From the NCBI GenBank assembly GCA_016782865.1, contig JADHXR010000019.1:1-63329 (forward strand): a DNA stretch of 63,329 nucleotides, given 5' to 3'. The translations under genes were made by a program, and so were the position numbers. The notes beneath the pieces are model-generated. The model saw only the letters and a list, made by a program, of their open reading frames with translations, was not told where the DNA came from and searched no databases. The DNA is from Phycisphaerae bacterium (GTDB lineage: Bacteria; Planctomycetota; Phycisphaerae; Sedimentisphaerales; Anaerobacaceae). Every line of letters starts with the position of its first letter. Positions within the stretch are counted from its first letter, which is position 1. This document shows, piece after piece, positions 17,374 through 26,072 of the stretch.

Positions 17374-17766
17374 ATGATGGTGACTGGATATGCGCTCGTG
17401 CTCGACGTGTTGATATCAATATATCTCATAAGTTATATCGCGAAGGCGGACACGGCATATTCCGTTTCGCTGACGACTGTGTCCACGCTGTTGTGTCCCT
17501 TGCTGACGCCGGGTTTGACATTCATTCTGGCAGGATCGAGGCTGGAAGTTCCATTCCTGCAGATGGCCGGTACTGTCGTGAAAATGGTGGTGGTGCCGCT
17601 GTTCATAGGCTTCGGAGCCAGGTATTGCTTGAAGGAGAAGATCGAGAAAATCCTGCCCGTCTTCCCGGCGATATCGGCTACGTTCATCATGTTCATCTGC
17701 ATCATCACGGCATCTCTGATGGCGGCAGTATGGCAGAGAGCCACTGCGAATGAGGCCTCGGGTTGA
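17374..17766 (+). pseudogene. Fragment of a BASS-family (bile acid:sodium symporter) transporter
   Basis: About 110 residues match the middle of a BASS/SBF transporter, a Na+-coupled organic-anion carrier: AKADTAYSVSLTTVSTLLCP, then LLTPGLTFILAG, VVKMVVVPLFIGF and ISATFIMFICIITASLM. The full family needs about 300 residues and ten helices; both ends are missing and the last dozen residues (WQRATANEASG) do not fit. The asd promoter starts 44 bases later. Best read as a decayed gene. Confidence 0.7.
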
Positions 17767-17810
17767 TTCTTGAATCGGCTCGGTTTGTATGAAAATGTTG
17801 CCCGGTACTG

Positions 17811-17839
17811 TTGTTTTTTGGCGGTCGAGACGCTATAAT
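17811..17839 (+). promoter_or_regulatory. Candidate sigma-70-type promoter of asd
   Basis: TTGTTT (17811-17816) and TATAAT (17834-17839) are separated by 17 bases; transcription would start near 17846, about 85 bases before asd. The -10 box is perfect. Confidence 0.5.
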
Positions 17840-17931
17840 ATGCCGATACTTATTTCTGGGGAGTTTGACGGGCAGTCTTGTTGGCTGCCTTTTGAGTTTC
17901 TTTCCAGCAGAGTTTTGAGGAAGTCAGAGCT

Positions 17932-18933
17932 ATGGGCTGTAATCTTGCGATAGCAGGGGTGACCGGAGCGGTCGGGCAGGAGTTCTTGGGCATACTCGCC
18001 GAACGCGATTTTCCTTTCAATTCTCTAAGAATGCTTGCGAGCAGTCGTTCGGCGGGCAAGAAAATCGAGTTCAAGGGTAAAACATATATCGTCGAGGAAT
18101 TGACGAAGAACAGTTTCAACCGGGTCGATATCGCTCTGTTCAGCGCCGGGGGCGGGCGCAGCAAGGAATTCGGTCCGGCTGCGGTCCAAGCCGGCGCGGT
18201 CGTGGTGGACAACTCCTCGGCCTTTCGCATGGATCCGGAAGTTCCGCTGGTGATTCCCGAGATTAATCCGCAGGCAATCGCGCAAAATAAGGGTATCATC
18301 GCGAACCCGAACTGTTCGACAATCATCGGGATTGTCCCCGTCTGGCCTTTGCACCAGGCCAATCCTGTCAAGCGAATGGTAGTGAGCACCTACCAAGCCG
18401 CCAGCGGAGCAGGTCACTCGGCAATGGTCGAGCTACAGGAGCAGGCTCGCGAAATTCTGGATGGAAAAGAGCCTACCTGTGAGGCGTTCCCGTATCAGAT
18501 CGCGTTCAACGCTTTCAGCCACAATTCGCCGCTCGGGCCCAATGGATACAATCAAGAAGAGATGAAGATGGTCAATGAGACCAGGAAGATTTTCGACTGT
18601 CCTGAGATCGCAATTACCTGTACGTGCATCCGTATCGGCGTACTTCGGGCACACTGCGAGAGCATCAATCTCGAATTCACCGAGGCGATCACGCCGAACC
18701 AGGTCAGAGACCTTCTGAGCACAGCTCCGGGTGTCTCGCTTCTGGATGACCGAGGGAATAACCGATTCCCGATGCCGATCGACGCTTCCGGCAAAGACGA
18801 TATTTTCGTCGGTAGAATCCGCCAGGACGAGTCGATACCGGAGAACCACGGCATCAATCTCTGGGTCGCAGGCGACCAGTTGCGAAAAGGCGCTGCGCTG
18901 AACGCCGTCCAGATTGCGGAAAAATTACTTTAA
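17932..18933 (+). CDS. asd: Aspartate-semialdehyde dehydrogenase
   Basis: A 333-residue enzyme reducing aspartyl phosphate to aspartate semialdehyde, the branch point to diaminopimelate, lysine, methionine and threonine. The NADP loop is GVTGAVGQEFL, the catalytic cysteine is Cys128 in IANPNCSTI, and the active-site His is in RIGVLRAHCESI. GAGGAAG precedes ATG 17932. A truA gene follows after 46 bases that include a 7-bp tandem repeat. The dap genes are not in the window. Confidence 0.97.
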   Translation: MGCNLAIAGVTGAVGQEFLGILAERDFPFNSLRMLASSRSAGKKIEFKGKTYIVEELTKNSFNRVDIALFSAGGGRSKEFGPAAVQAGAVVVDNSSAFRMDPEVPLVIPEINPQAIAQNKGIIANPNCSTIIGIVPVWPLHQANPVKRMVVSTYQAASGAGHSAMVELQEQAREILDGKEPTCEAFPYQIAFNAFSHNSPLGPNGYNQEEMKMVNETRKIFDCPEIAITCTCIRIGVLRAHCESINLEFTEAITPNQVRDLLSTAPGVSLLDDRGNNRFPMPIDASGKDDIFVGRIRQDESIPENHGINLWVAGDQLRKGAALNAVQIAEKLL

Positions 18934-18937
18934 CGTC

Positions 18938-18965
18938 GAATTCTGGATTCTGAATTCTGAATTCT
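18938..18965 (+). repeat. Tandem heptamer repeat between asd and truA
   Basis: Four 7-bp units, GAATTCT, GGATTCT, GAATTCT, GAATTCT, fill most of the asd-truA gap. This is one of several 7-bp-period A+T-rich tracts in the window (see the intergenic repeats near 31.2, 53.9 and 57.9 kb). Confidence 0.85.
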
Positions 18966-18979
18966 GTATGTTGAGCCAA

Positions 18980-19720
18980 ATGCCCCTTCGCAACATAAAA
19001 CTGACAATCGCCTATGACGGTTTCGACTATTCCGGCTGGCAGGTCCAGCCGGGCAAGAGAACCGTTCAGGGTGAGCTCGTTGAGGCGGTCTCGAATCTTT
19101 TAGGCAAGCGCACCTACGTTCACGGGGCGAGCCGGACAGACGCCGGGGTCAGCGCGCTGGGACAGGTCGGTCTTTTCGAAACCGATTCACCTATACCTAC
19201 CGAGAATCTTGCCAAGGCAATCACGGACAAACTGCCGGCCGATATTGCAGTTCTCGAAGCGGTCGAAGAGGCGTGGGGCTTTGACTTGATGAGTTCGGTG
19301 ACGAACAAGCTCTATCGCTACACGATATTCACGGGGCGCATCCGCCCTGTCCTGCACGTCCGGCACTGCTGGCACCTATCGGCAAAACTTGACCTCACGG
19401 CTATGGCCCGGGCGGCGGAACTCCTGGTGGGCAAGAAGGATTTCAAATCCTTCGCATCGGCGGCAGATAAAAGGGAAAGCTCCGTGAGGACAATATTCCG
19501 CTGCGGCGTCAAATCCGAGGATGAGGCCGTTTACGTTGATGTTGAAGGCGACGGTTTTCTGTATAATATGGTCAGGAATATCGTCGGCACCCTGGTCGAT
19601 GTCGGCGTAGGCAGATGGGAGCCTGAGAAGATAAGTGAAATCCTCGAGGCAAGAAACCGAACCGCCGCCGGACGCCTGGCTCCGCCTCAGGGATTGTGTT
19701 TGATGTGGATCAAATATTGA
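18980..19720 (+). CDS. truA: tRNA pseudouridine(38-40) synthase
   Basis: A 246-residue TruA, converting uridines 38-40 of the tRNA anticodon arm to pseudouridine. The catalytic Asp lies in HGASRTDAGVSALGQV, with the early AYDGFDYSGWQVQP block and late FLYNMVRNIVGTLVDVG and AGRLAPPQGLCLMWI blocks. The frame is open to 18914, but those codons come from the upstream heptamer repeat. I chose ATG 18980, with GAG at a fair distance; ATG 18968 is the alternative. It overlaps the glycosyltransferase by 25 bases. Confidence 0.95.
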   Translation: MPLRNIKLTIAYDGFDYSGWQVQPGKRTVQGELVEAVSNLLGKRTYVHGASRTDAGVSALGQVGLFETDSPIPTENLAKAITDKLPADIAVLEAVEEAWGFDLMSSVTNKLYRYTIFTGRIRPVLHVRHCWHLSAKLDLTAMARAAELLVGKKDFKSFASAADKRESSVRTIFRCGVKSEDEAVYVDVEGDGFLYNMVRNIVGTLVDVGVGRWEPEKISEILEARNRTAAGRLAPPQGLCLMWIKY

Positions 19721-20889
19721 GAATCGTTCACATAATAACTCGACTGATCGTCGGCGGAGCACAGGAAAATACGCTCATCACCTGTAAGCTTCTCGCCAAG
19801 AGGGGACACAATGTCACGCTTATCACCGGACCGGCCCTTGGGCCTGAGGGCGAGCTTTTCAATCAGACGAAGGGGCGGGCTTACAGAGTCATCGTCGTCG
19901 ACAGACTTCGCCGCGCGATCAATCCGTACAATGACACCGTGAGCTATTTCCAGATAAAAGAACTCCTGCGCGAGTTACAGCCGGATATTGTTCACACCCA
20001 CTCGGCGAAAGCGGGTATTTTGGGCAGGTTTGCAGGCCATGGCTTAAAGGGCAAGTGGGGAGAGAATCTGCCGGCGGTGGTACACACGATCCACGGGCTG
20101 GCCTTTCATCCGTATCAGAGCGAACTGCTGAACAAATTCTATATTGCAATAGAAAGATCGACAGCGAAGCGAACGGATTTCTCTATCAGCGTCGCCGATG
20201 CGATGACTGCGCAGGCGACCGCTGTCGGCATCGGCACGCCCGAGCGGTATGTCACAGCCTATTCTGCTATCGACGAAGAGGATTTCTTGGAGCCGGTCTC
20301 ACGGCAGCGAAGGGGTGATTTCCGACGAAAGTACGGAATCGACGAGACGGCAGTTGTGCTTGTCACCATCGCCCGGCTTTTCATGCTCAAGGGACATGAG
20401 TACATTGTCGACTCCGCCAGGCAGCTTGCGAAGAAGTTCGAAAACTGCGTCTGGCTCTTTGTCGGAAACGGCAATCTCTCTGAGCAACTCAAGGAACAGG
20501 CTCGCCGATTCGGCTTGGCCGACAGGATCAAATTCACCGGCCTGCTGCCTCCGAACGAGATTCCGCTGGCCATACAATCATCGGATATTCTCGTCCACTG
20601 CTCGCTGAGGGAAGGTCTTGCCCGTGCGCTGCCGCAGGGAATGTTGTGCGGCAAGCCGGCCATATCCTTCGATGTCGACGGTGCAAGGGAGGTGGTAAAC
20701 GACAACACGGGAAGGTTGATCGAACCGAAGAATGTCGAGCAGTTGACAGACGCCTGCGCGGAATTGATTGAAGACAAGGATTTGAGAGAACGACTCGGCG
20801 AGCAGGGCAGGCAATCGGTGAAAAAGAAGTTTGCGCCGGATACGATGGTCGATACGATCGAAGAGGTTTATCGTAAATTGCTGGGGTAG
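19696..20889 (+). CDS. GT4-family glycosyltransferase
   Basis: A 397-residue GT-B fold glycosyltransferase of the GT4 group. The acceptor-side N-terminus has VGGAQENTLITCKLLAKRGH; the donor half has LVTIARLFMLKGHEYIVDS, LFVGNGNLSEQLKEQA and the EX7E region REGLARALPQGMLCGKPAI. It begins at GTG 19696, inside truA, so is co-expressed with it. A retaining sugar transfer in surface polysaccharide synthesis is likely; donor and acceptor are unknown, and no other polysaccharide gene is adjacent. Confidence 0.88.
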   Translation: MFDVDQILRIVHIITRLIVGGAQENTLITCKLLAKRGHNVTLITGPALGPEGELFNQTKGRAYRVIVVDRLRRAINPYNDTVSYFQIKELLRELQPDIVHTHSAKAGILGRFAGHGLKGKWGENLPAVVHTIHGLAFHPYQSELLNKFYIAIERSTAKRTDFSISVADAMTAQATAVGIGTPERYVTAYSAIDEEDFLEPVSRQRRGDFRRKYGIDETAVVLVTIARLFMLKGHEYIVDSARQLAKKFENCVWLFVGNGNLSEQLKEQARRFGLADRIKFTGLLPPNEIPLAIQSSDILVHCSLREGLARALPQGMLCGKPAISFDVDGAREVVNDNTGRLIEPKNVEQLTDACAELIEDKDLRERLGEQGRQSVKKKFAPDTMVDTIEEVYRKLLG

Positions 20890-20930
20890 TGAGCGGCGAG
20901 AATCGTCATGTAGAAAGGAGGTAGTCGAGC

Positions 20931-21875
20931 ATGAGTAGCCAAGTCCGGTCCTGCTGGTGGAATTGTTGTGCCCCCGACGACAAGTACTTTCTTGGCGATG
21001 AGGAACTGCTGGCGATTGACGCGATGGAAGACTCGATCGCTCCTCTGGACGATCCGACGACGACTGTCAGACGGTTAATCACCCGCTTCGAATTGTGCTA
21101 TCACGAGGCCGACAAGGAGGCCGAGCAAATCGCCGAGGCCATAGGCGCGGGGGTGTGCCCGGCCGAATCGAATGAGCGGCCACCGGGGCGAAAGAAGGAG
21201 TTGGAGAACTGTCACTGTGTTCTTTGGCGATGGTGCGAGAATCAAAACGCCGAGGATATGAACATCGACGTGGCGGGCGTTCCGGCAGATGAGCTGGTGA
21301 GCTTCATTGGCCAGCCAAGCCCGCTCAAGATATGGCAGGTGCAGCGAATAGTCGAGAGGGTCGGCGAAGCTTTGGATCCGAGCCGGCCCTATCACAGGAT
21401 GGCTTTGGACGCCGGCAGCCACGGCGAGCCGGGGACATGCTCGCCTGAAGAATACTATAAGAACAGTGCGGATTTCCTCGGACAGACCGTCAAGACGATC
21501 ATACATGACACGGTGGACGGCCGGCAATCAAAGGTCTCTCTGGCTATGGCCGCAGACCTTCTCATGCCGTGTCACTGGGACTTCGTCGGGGCTCTTGCCA
21601 CTATCCTAAGGGCAATAGGGGGCGATCTCCACCCGGTCAGGCCGTTTGCGTGCTGTGCTCGAAATGTCAAGCGAAGTCCCCTGTGCGAAAGGGTGAAGAC
21701 TATTTCGAACACCCTCGGGGTTTTCTGGAAAGACGAGAATACGGCCGAAAACATTGACCGTCGCCTGCTGGCGGTATTGGGAGCACCGACACCGAAAAGA
21801 CGCTGGCTCGCTGCATCCCTGGATAAGACGATAAGATTGCATTTGAGTCTCCCCTTCGACATGGATTTGTCTTGA
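20931..21875 (+). CDS. Cysteine/tryptophan-rich unknown protein
   Basis: A 314-residue protein of unknown family. Cysteines and aromatic residues cluster at the start (RSCWWNCCAPDDKY), in CHCVLWRWCENQN near residue 95, and in FACCARNVKRSPLC near residue 245, which may form metal sites. No signal peptide or membrane helix is visible. AAAGGAGG, the strongest Shine-Dalgarno in the neighbourhood, lies eight or nine bases before ATG 20931, implying efficient translation. It follows the GT4 gene by 41 bases but no functional link is evident. Confidence 0.6.
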   Translation: MSSQVRSCWWNCCAPDDKYFLGDEELLAIDAMEDSIAPLDDPTTTVRRLITRFELCYHEADKEAEQIAEAIGAGVCPAESNERPPGRKKELENCHCVLWRWCENQNAEDMNIDVAGVPADELVSFIGQPSPLKIWQVQRIVERVGEALDPSRPYHRMALDAGSHGEPGTCSPEEYYKNSADFLGQTVKTIIHDTVDGRQSKVSLAMAADLLMPCHWDFVGALATILRAIGGDLHPVRPFACCARNVKRSPLCERVKTISNTLGVFWKDENTAENIDRRLLAVLGAPTPKRRWLAASLDKTIRLHLSLPFDMDLS

Positions 21876-22160
21876 ATAGGGAGCAAAGAGATCGAAAAGA
21901 TACCATCTGTACGATGAGTCTGCAAGGGAGGACGAGACAATTTCAGAAGAATTGTCCTGCTATGCGAGCGGATGACTTAATATTCTTAAACACTGTGAAA
22001 CAAAGTACTTGAAGCGCATTGCCCCGCAGGAAATCCGCCTTTTCCGAAAAATTCCAAGAAAAATGGCAACATATTTGAAGTTGAGGCGTCTATACTATAG
22101 ATTGGTTTGTAACGCAAACTCGTATGGACTACAAACGGAACTGTTTGAAGGAGATTTGCC

Positions 22161-22783
22161 ATGAGCAAACAAATGGGCGTAAAGGACATAGAGCAGAGAA
22201 CATTCAGGGATTCCCAGCAGGACGGCTTGTTGAAACTGGTCATGGGTGTTTGTATGATTGCGATATCCACGCGCCTCTTCTCTCGCGTGCTGGTCGTGAT
22301 GCTGGTTCTTCCGGTTATTCTGTTCCATCGCCTTCTCGAGATGATGAGAAAGCGATACACGTATCCCCGCACAGGATACGTCAAGCTTATCCCGGACAAG
22401 CCAAAAGAGGTTATCGCCGGTATCTTCTTGGTCTCTGTCGCCGTGCTCGGTATGCTGGCCGTTGTGTTCCTCATCTTCGGCCAGGCGGGAGACTTCGACC
22501 TCTGGCTGAGATGGTGTCCGTTCTGGGGCGGGACCGTGCTGGCAGGGATGTTCGGCTCGTTCGCGTCCAAGTCCGGAGCAGGCGGCATTACGTGTTTGCC
22601 GCATGGTCATTCGCTGCGGGCATTGTTTTGTCTGCATTTAAGTTCGACGCTGTGGAGACCGGGACTTTGTTGTACTTTGCCGCTGTGGGAGGGCTGCTCA
22701 TTCCGTTCGGCCTGGTGCAGTTTGTGACTTTCCTGCGCAAATACCCCAGAAGGTCAGTAGGGGACGCCAATGGCAAACAATGA
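22161..22783 (+). pseudogene. Membrane protein gene split by a frameshift near 22580
   Basis: From ATG 22161 (GGAGA upstream) the frame gives a soluble start and four hydrophobic helices to about GSFASKSG. It then turns into unrelated Cys-rich sequence, while the frame shifted by -1 continues with RRHYVFAAWSFAAGIVLS, two more helices and a basic end closing at 22783, overlapping the regulator start by 14 bases. The joined product would be about 207 residues. One base seems lost between about 22560 and 22583. No slippery heptamer or homopolymer is visible, so real inactivation or assembly error are both possible. A membrane partner of the adjacent winged-helix regulator is likely. Confidence 0.7.
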
Positions 22784-23099
22784 AATCAGCAGAGAGAACC
22801 TCCGGCCGCTTGCCGAGATCGACCGTGTGATCCACGAGCCGGCCAGGCTGTTGATCCTGGCTTATCTTTCGGTGGTCGAGAGTGCGGACTTTCTTTTTCT
22901 GATCAGCCAAACCGCCCTGACGCGAGGCAATCTCTCCTCGCATCTGAGCAAACTCGAAGCCGCAGGCTATATTGAGATCAAGAAGGAATTTGTGGAAAAG
23001 ATTCCCCGAACACTAATGTGCCTTACTGAGGAAGGCAGGAGGGCATTTCTGGAATATCGCCAGAACATGAAACAGGTACTTGACAGTCTATCTGAGTAA
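22770..23099 (+). CDS. Winged-helix transcriptional regulator (HTH_34-like)
   Basis: A 109-residue winged-helix protein with VIHEPARLLILAYLSVVESA, a recognition-helix region TRGNLSSHLSKLEAAGYIEI and a wing RTLMCLTEEGRRAFLEY. This is the short MarR/ArsR-like HTH_34 type often encoded beside a small membrane protein, as here. It starts inside the 3' end of the membrane gene. No metal-binding cysteines as in ArsR are present. It probably regulates its own operon; GTTTGTAAC and a facing TACAAAC flank upstream of 22161 could be operator halves. Confidence 0.82.
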   Translation: MANNEISRENLRPLAEIDRVIHEPARLLILAYLSVVESADFLFLISQTALTRGNLSSHLSKLEAAGYIEIKKEFVEKIPRTLMCLTEEGRRAFLEYRQNMKQVLDSLSE

Positions 23100-23101
23100 A
23101 C

Positions 23102-23362
23102 GGCGATCTCGTATATTTTCCGGTCGCGGCGGGGGCTGCCGTAGGGTTTGACGTTGACATACGGCACATAGTCAATGGGGCTGCCATCCGGGCCCCACCA
23201 CGGCTTACCCGCACTGGGATTTTCGCAGATGCCGAGGCCGTCAATATACAGGGCGATGAGTGAATTTGCAGGATGCTGCTTGGGGATATGGCAAAACGTG
23301 CTGAAATCGGCCCGACAGCAGACATTGCCGGAGGCAAAGCGAGCCTGATCGATGATCTTTGC
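23102..23362 (-). pseudogene. Remnant of an unidentified gene
   Basis: Between a stop at 23363-23365 and about 23102 the minus strand encodes some 87 residues of protein-like sequence with no start: segments AKIIDQARFASGNVCCRADF, then CHIPKQHPANSLIALYIDG, KPWWGPDGSPIDYVPYVN and PYGSPRRDRKIYEI. It runs into the antisense of the regulator. The piece looks like the interior of a larger, lost gene; no family is recognised. Confidence 0.4.
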
Positions 23363-23496
23363 TCATATGACCCACTGCAGACGACAAAAAGCCTGTTCAA
23401 CACAGCAGGTTAATGGTAAAATGGGCACCGGTCAGTTCGTTGGCGACAACGTGTGCTAGTAGAAGTTGTTTCTGTTATCTTGCTGGAGGTTGTGCC

Positions 23497-23964
23497 ATGA
23501 GTGAGGTGTGCGTGACGGTAGTGAAGCCGCAGGTGGTTGTGGGCGTGTGGAGGCGCGGCACGTATGCTGAGATCGGTCCGATGATCGCAGAGGTGTGTGA
23601 GTATGCCCAGGCAAGCGGCGCCGGGATAAAGGGCCGGCCCATGTTTGTGTGTCACGAAACCCCCAGGCAGGCAATGAAGGCAAACGAGGAAGCGAGCGCC
23701 GACGTGGAGGTGGTCATTCCCATTTCCAACGTGGTCGACGGCCAAGGTGATATTACCTGCTACGAGTTGCCCGGCGGACAGATGGCGAAGATTGTACACA
23801 AGGGGCCGTATGAGAACTGTGCACCGACGTACAAGAAACTGTTCGAGTGGATCGCAGCCAACCACAAGAAGGTCGCCGGACCGACCAGAGAGGTATATCT
23901 GAACGACCCGAGGCAAGTGTCGCCCGATGATATCCTGACGGAAATCTACGCGCCGATAGCGTGA
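23497..23964 (+). CDS. GyrI-like small-molecule-binding protein
   Basis: A 155-residue stand-alone GyrI-like/effector-binding domain, the type joined to AraC regulators such as Rob or found in GyrI. Typical elements are [38 protein letters not shown], the [19 protein letters not shown] block and the ending [23 protein letters not shown] 23497 with GGAGG gives the right N-terminus; the frame extends upstream without support. Likely a cytoplasmic ligand-binding or hydrolase-like module; ligand unknown. Confidence 0.82.
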   Translation: MSEVCVTVVKPQVVVGVWRRGTYAEIGPMIAEVCEYAQASGAGIKGRPMFVCHETPRQAMKANEEASADVEVVIPISNVVDGQGDITCYELPGGQMAKIVHKGPYENCAPTYKKLFEWIAANHKKVAGPTREVYLNDPRQVSPDDILTEIYAPIA

Positions 23965-24004
23965 CGACTACGGCATCGCTCCGGGCGCCGAACATGAGGC
24001 TTTC

Positions 24005-24421
24005 ATGAAAACACTGACGAAAGAAATCTGGATGAACGTGCCGCAGCGCCGGGCCATCATATCTATTCACAACGAGGTGGAAAGACTCGTTGCCGAAAGC
24101 GGCGTCCGGGACGGACTTGTCCTCGTTAACGCAATGCACATAACCGCGTCGGTATTCATCAACGACAACGAATCCGGGTTGCATCACGATTACGAGATCT
24201 GGCTCGAGAAGCTGGCGCCTGAAAAACCGCACAGCCAGTATCGGCACAACGGGTACGAGGACAACGCCGATGCCCACATGAAGCGGCAGGTAATGGGCCG
24301 CGAGGTCGTGGTCGCAATCACCGACGGTGCCCTCCATCTCGGACCCTGGGAGCATATTTTCTACTACGAGTTCGACGGCAAGCGCAAGAAAAGACTTCTC
24401 GTCAAAATCATCGGCGAGTGA
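24005..24421 (+). CDS. YjbQ/UPF0047 family protein
   Basis: A 138-residue YjbQ family protein, described as having weak thiamine-phosphate synthase activity. Conserved blocks are [39 protein letters not shown] and [20 protein letters not shown], with histidines that line the proposed metal site. It starts 40 bases after the GyrI-like gene and may share its message. The biological role of the family is not settled. Confidence 0.88.
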   Translation: MKTLTKEIWMNVPQRRAIISIHNEVERLVAESGVRDGLVLVNAMHITASVFINDNESGLHHDYEIWLEKLAPEKPHSQYRHNGYEDNADAHMKRQVMGREVVVAITDGALHLGPWEHIFYYEFDGKRKKRLLVKIIGE

Positions 24422-24622
24422 AACCCGTGCCTCGTCGCTTATGGCTCGGAGCTGGCGCTGGGTGGGATGATATCTGGAATTCCAGAGGAAAGAGAAGGGC
24501 GCTGCCCCGCTGCGTCTGTCTCGTCCAATCCCTCCCTGATCCACACAAGAATTATCATTTGACAAAACAATCGTCTTATAGGATGATGATCGCCAAAAGC
24601 AGAGTTAGGTGTTGATGCGATC
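24422..24622. other. Gap before the HEPN module
   Basis: A TTGACA at 24559-24564 lies upstream of the HEPN gene, but the best -10 candidates are at poor spacing. No gene is supported. Confidence 0.25.
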
Positions 24623-25039
24623 ATGAATAGAAGCAACTTTCAAAAATTAGCGAAAGTAAGATTAAAGGATGCGCAAGCCCTATTGGAAAAAGGGTGCTAT
24701 TCGGGAGCTTACTATTTAGCTGGTTACGCGGTTGAATGTGGATTGAAAGCGTGTATTGCGAAAAAAACAAGAGAGTTTGAGTTTCCACCTGAGCCAACTA
24801 CAATCCGTGAAATATACGTTCACAATGTCGAGACACTTGTCAAGTCTGCGGGCCTTAAGCCCACTTTTGACAAAGATGTCAAGAGTGACAAGAAGTTGGA
24901 GGTTAATAGGGCTGTAGTGACAAGGTGGAATGAAAAAAGCCGGTACGAAGAACACACTGAAACAGAAGCGCGAGATCTCTATGATGCCGTTACAGATAAG
25001 AGACATGGAGTTTTACAATGGATAAGCCGACGCTGGTAG
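24623..25039 (+). CDS. HEPN-domain protein without an MNT partner
   Basis: A 138-residue HEPN protein: KLAKVRLKDAQALLEKGCYS, GAYYLAGYAVECGLKACIAK, and an Arg-x4-His motif at residues 62-67 (REIYVH) that fits the RNase signature of active HEPN domains. The coding is A+T-rich compared with the genes on either side. It overlaps the next gene by 22 bases. No nucleotidyltransferase is adjacent, unlike the HEPN at 9178. By family precedent it could be an RNase toxin or a defence/stress RNase; activity is inferred only. Confidence 0.82.
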   Translation: MNRSNFQKLAKVRLKDAQALLEKGCYSGAYYLAGYAVECGLKACIAKKTREFEFPPEPTTIREIYVHNVETLVKSAGLKPTFDKDVKSDKKLEVNRAVVTRWNEKSRYEEHTETEARDLYDAVTDKRHGVLQWISRRW

Positions 25040-25416
25040 ATGCCGATATGAAGGCTGGTGAAGCTCTGCTAAGGAAACTGGACAAGGTCAAATTCGATGT
25101 CAAGGCAGCTTTGTGGTTCTATATGCCCGACTCCGAGGAGTGGCGTTTATTTTTTGCTTCGCCACTATTCGATGAAAAAGGACCAACAAAGACCTATGAA
25201 AAAGTACAATCATTGCTACCAAGATTAAAGGAAGAATTAGAGCAGGACTACGAATTGTCTTTACAGAACATATCTGTGGTTAGTCCAAATGACGATTTGA
25301 TCAAGCTCTTGAAGACAGCAGTCAAGACAGGTCCGGGCATATTCCATATCAGGTTTGCACGGAACGTAATTAACAATGTGTTCATTGAAGATGCATACAT
25401 CTATCGCGTCCTATGA
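25018..25416 (+). CDS. Unknown partner protein of the HEPN gene
   Basis: A 132-residue cytoplasmic protein of no family I can name. It has a helical start (DMKAGEALLRKLDKVKFDV), a strand-rich middle (AALWFYMPDSEEWRLFFASP), a helix (SLLPRLKEELEQDYEL) and a C-terminal strand pair FHIRFARNVINNVFIEDAYI. The order looks like a compact alpha/beta fold. Its start lies within the HEPN gene, showing tight coupling. I recall similar sequences next to HEPN genes but cannot verify that. An antitoxin or regulatory role is the natural guess. Confidence 0.6.
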   Translation: MDKPTLVDADMKAGEALLRKLDKVKFDVKAALWFYMPDSEEWRLFFASPLFDEKGPTKTYEKVQSLLPRLKEELEQDYELSLQNISVVSPNDDLIKLLKTAVKTGPGIFHIRFARNVINNVFIEDAYIYRVL

Positions 25417-25442
25417 TCATACAATCTTGAACTGGTGACTTC

Positions 25443-26072
25443 GTGAGTTTGTTGTTCTTCCTATTCGAGGTGTTTGTAATTTCGCTGTCGGGGGTGATGG
25501 CCCCTGGGCCGGTGACAGCGGCGGCGATTGCGATCGGGACGCGGTCGCGACACGCCGGTGCGCTTATCGCATTCGGGCACGGGGCAGTCGAATTGCCGCT
25601 GATAATTCTGATTGTGTTTGGGGCGGGCAGATTGCTGAAATTACCTGCTGCGCAGATTGTGATCGGCTTGGCGGGTGGGGCGTTCCTGCTGGTCATGGGG
25701 ATCCAAATGTTGAGCACTCTGCGCTCGACGGAAAGATTCGAGGCTAAGTTTTCCGGCAGCGCGCCGTTGCTGACCGGCGTGCTGCTCTCGGCCACCAATC
25801 CCTATTTTCTGCTCTGGTGGGCCACAATAGGGCTGGCTCTGGCGACAACTGCCACCAACCTGGGAATCTGGGCCTTTGTCTTGTTCGCAATAGTCCACTG
25901 GCTGTGTGATTTCATCTGGCTCTCTGCCTTGTCCTGGGCGAGTTTCAAAGGCTCGATGCTGCTTGGCCAGCGCCTCCAGCGGATTGTGCTGTCGATCTGT
26001 GCGGCGGCGATGATCGTCTTTGGACTGTGCTTCGTCTACAAAGCCGTGATGACACTAACCCAGCACCTCTGA
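25443..26072 (+). CDS. LysE-family exporter
   Basis: A 209-residue membrane protein of the LysE/RhtB translocator family, exporters of amino acids and related compounds. The hallmark is the first helix with SLSGVMAPGPVTAAAIAIGT and the later SATNPYFLLWWATIG; about six helices span the membrane. It begins at GTG 25443, 26 bases after the HEPN partner, and converges with an 18-base overlap on the YihY gene. Substrate cannot be inferred. Confidence 0.85.
   Translation: MSLLFFLFEVFVISLSGVMAPGPVTAAAIAIGTRSRHAGALIAFGHGAVELPLIILIVFGAGRLLKLPAAQIVIGLAGGAFLLVMGIQMLSTLRSTERFEAKFSGSAPLLTGVLLSATNPYFLLWWATIGLALATTATNLGIWAFVLFAIVHWLCDFIWLSALSWASFKGSMLLGQRLQRIVLSICAAAMIVFGLCFVYKAVMTLTQHL

Noticed and set aside
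22568..22592. Programmed -1 frameshift in the membrane gene
   Set aside because: No slippery heptamer or downstream structure is apparent, so mutation or assembly error is preferred.
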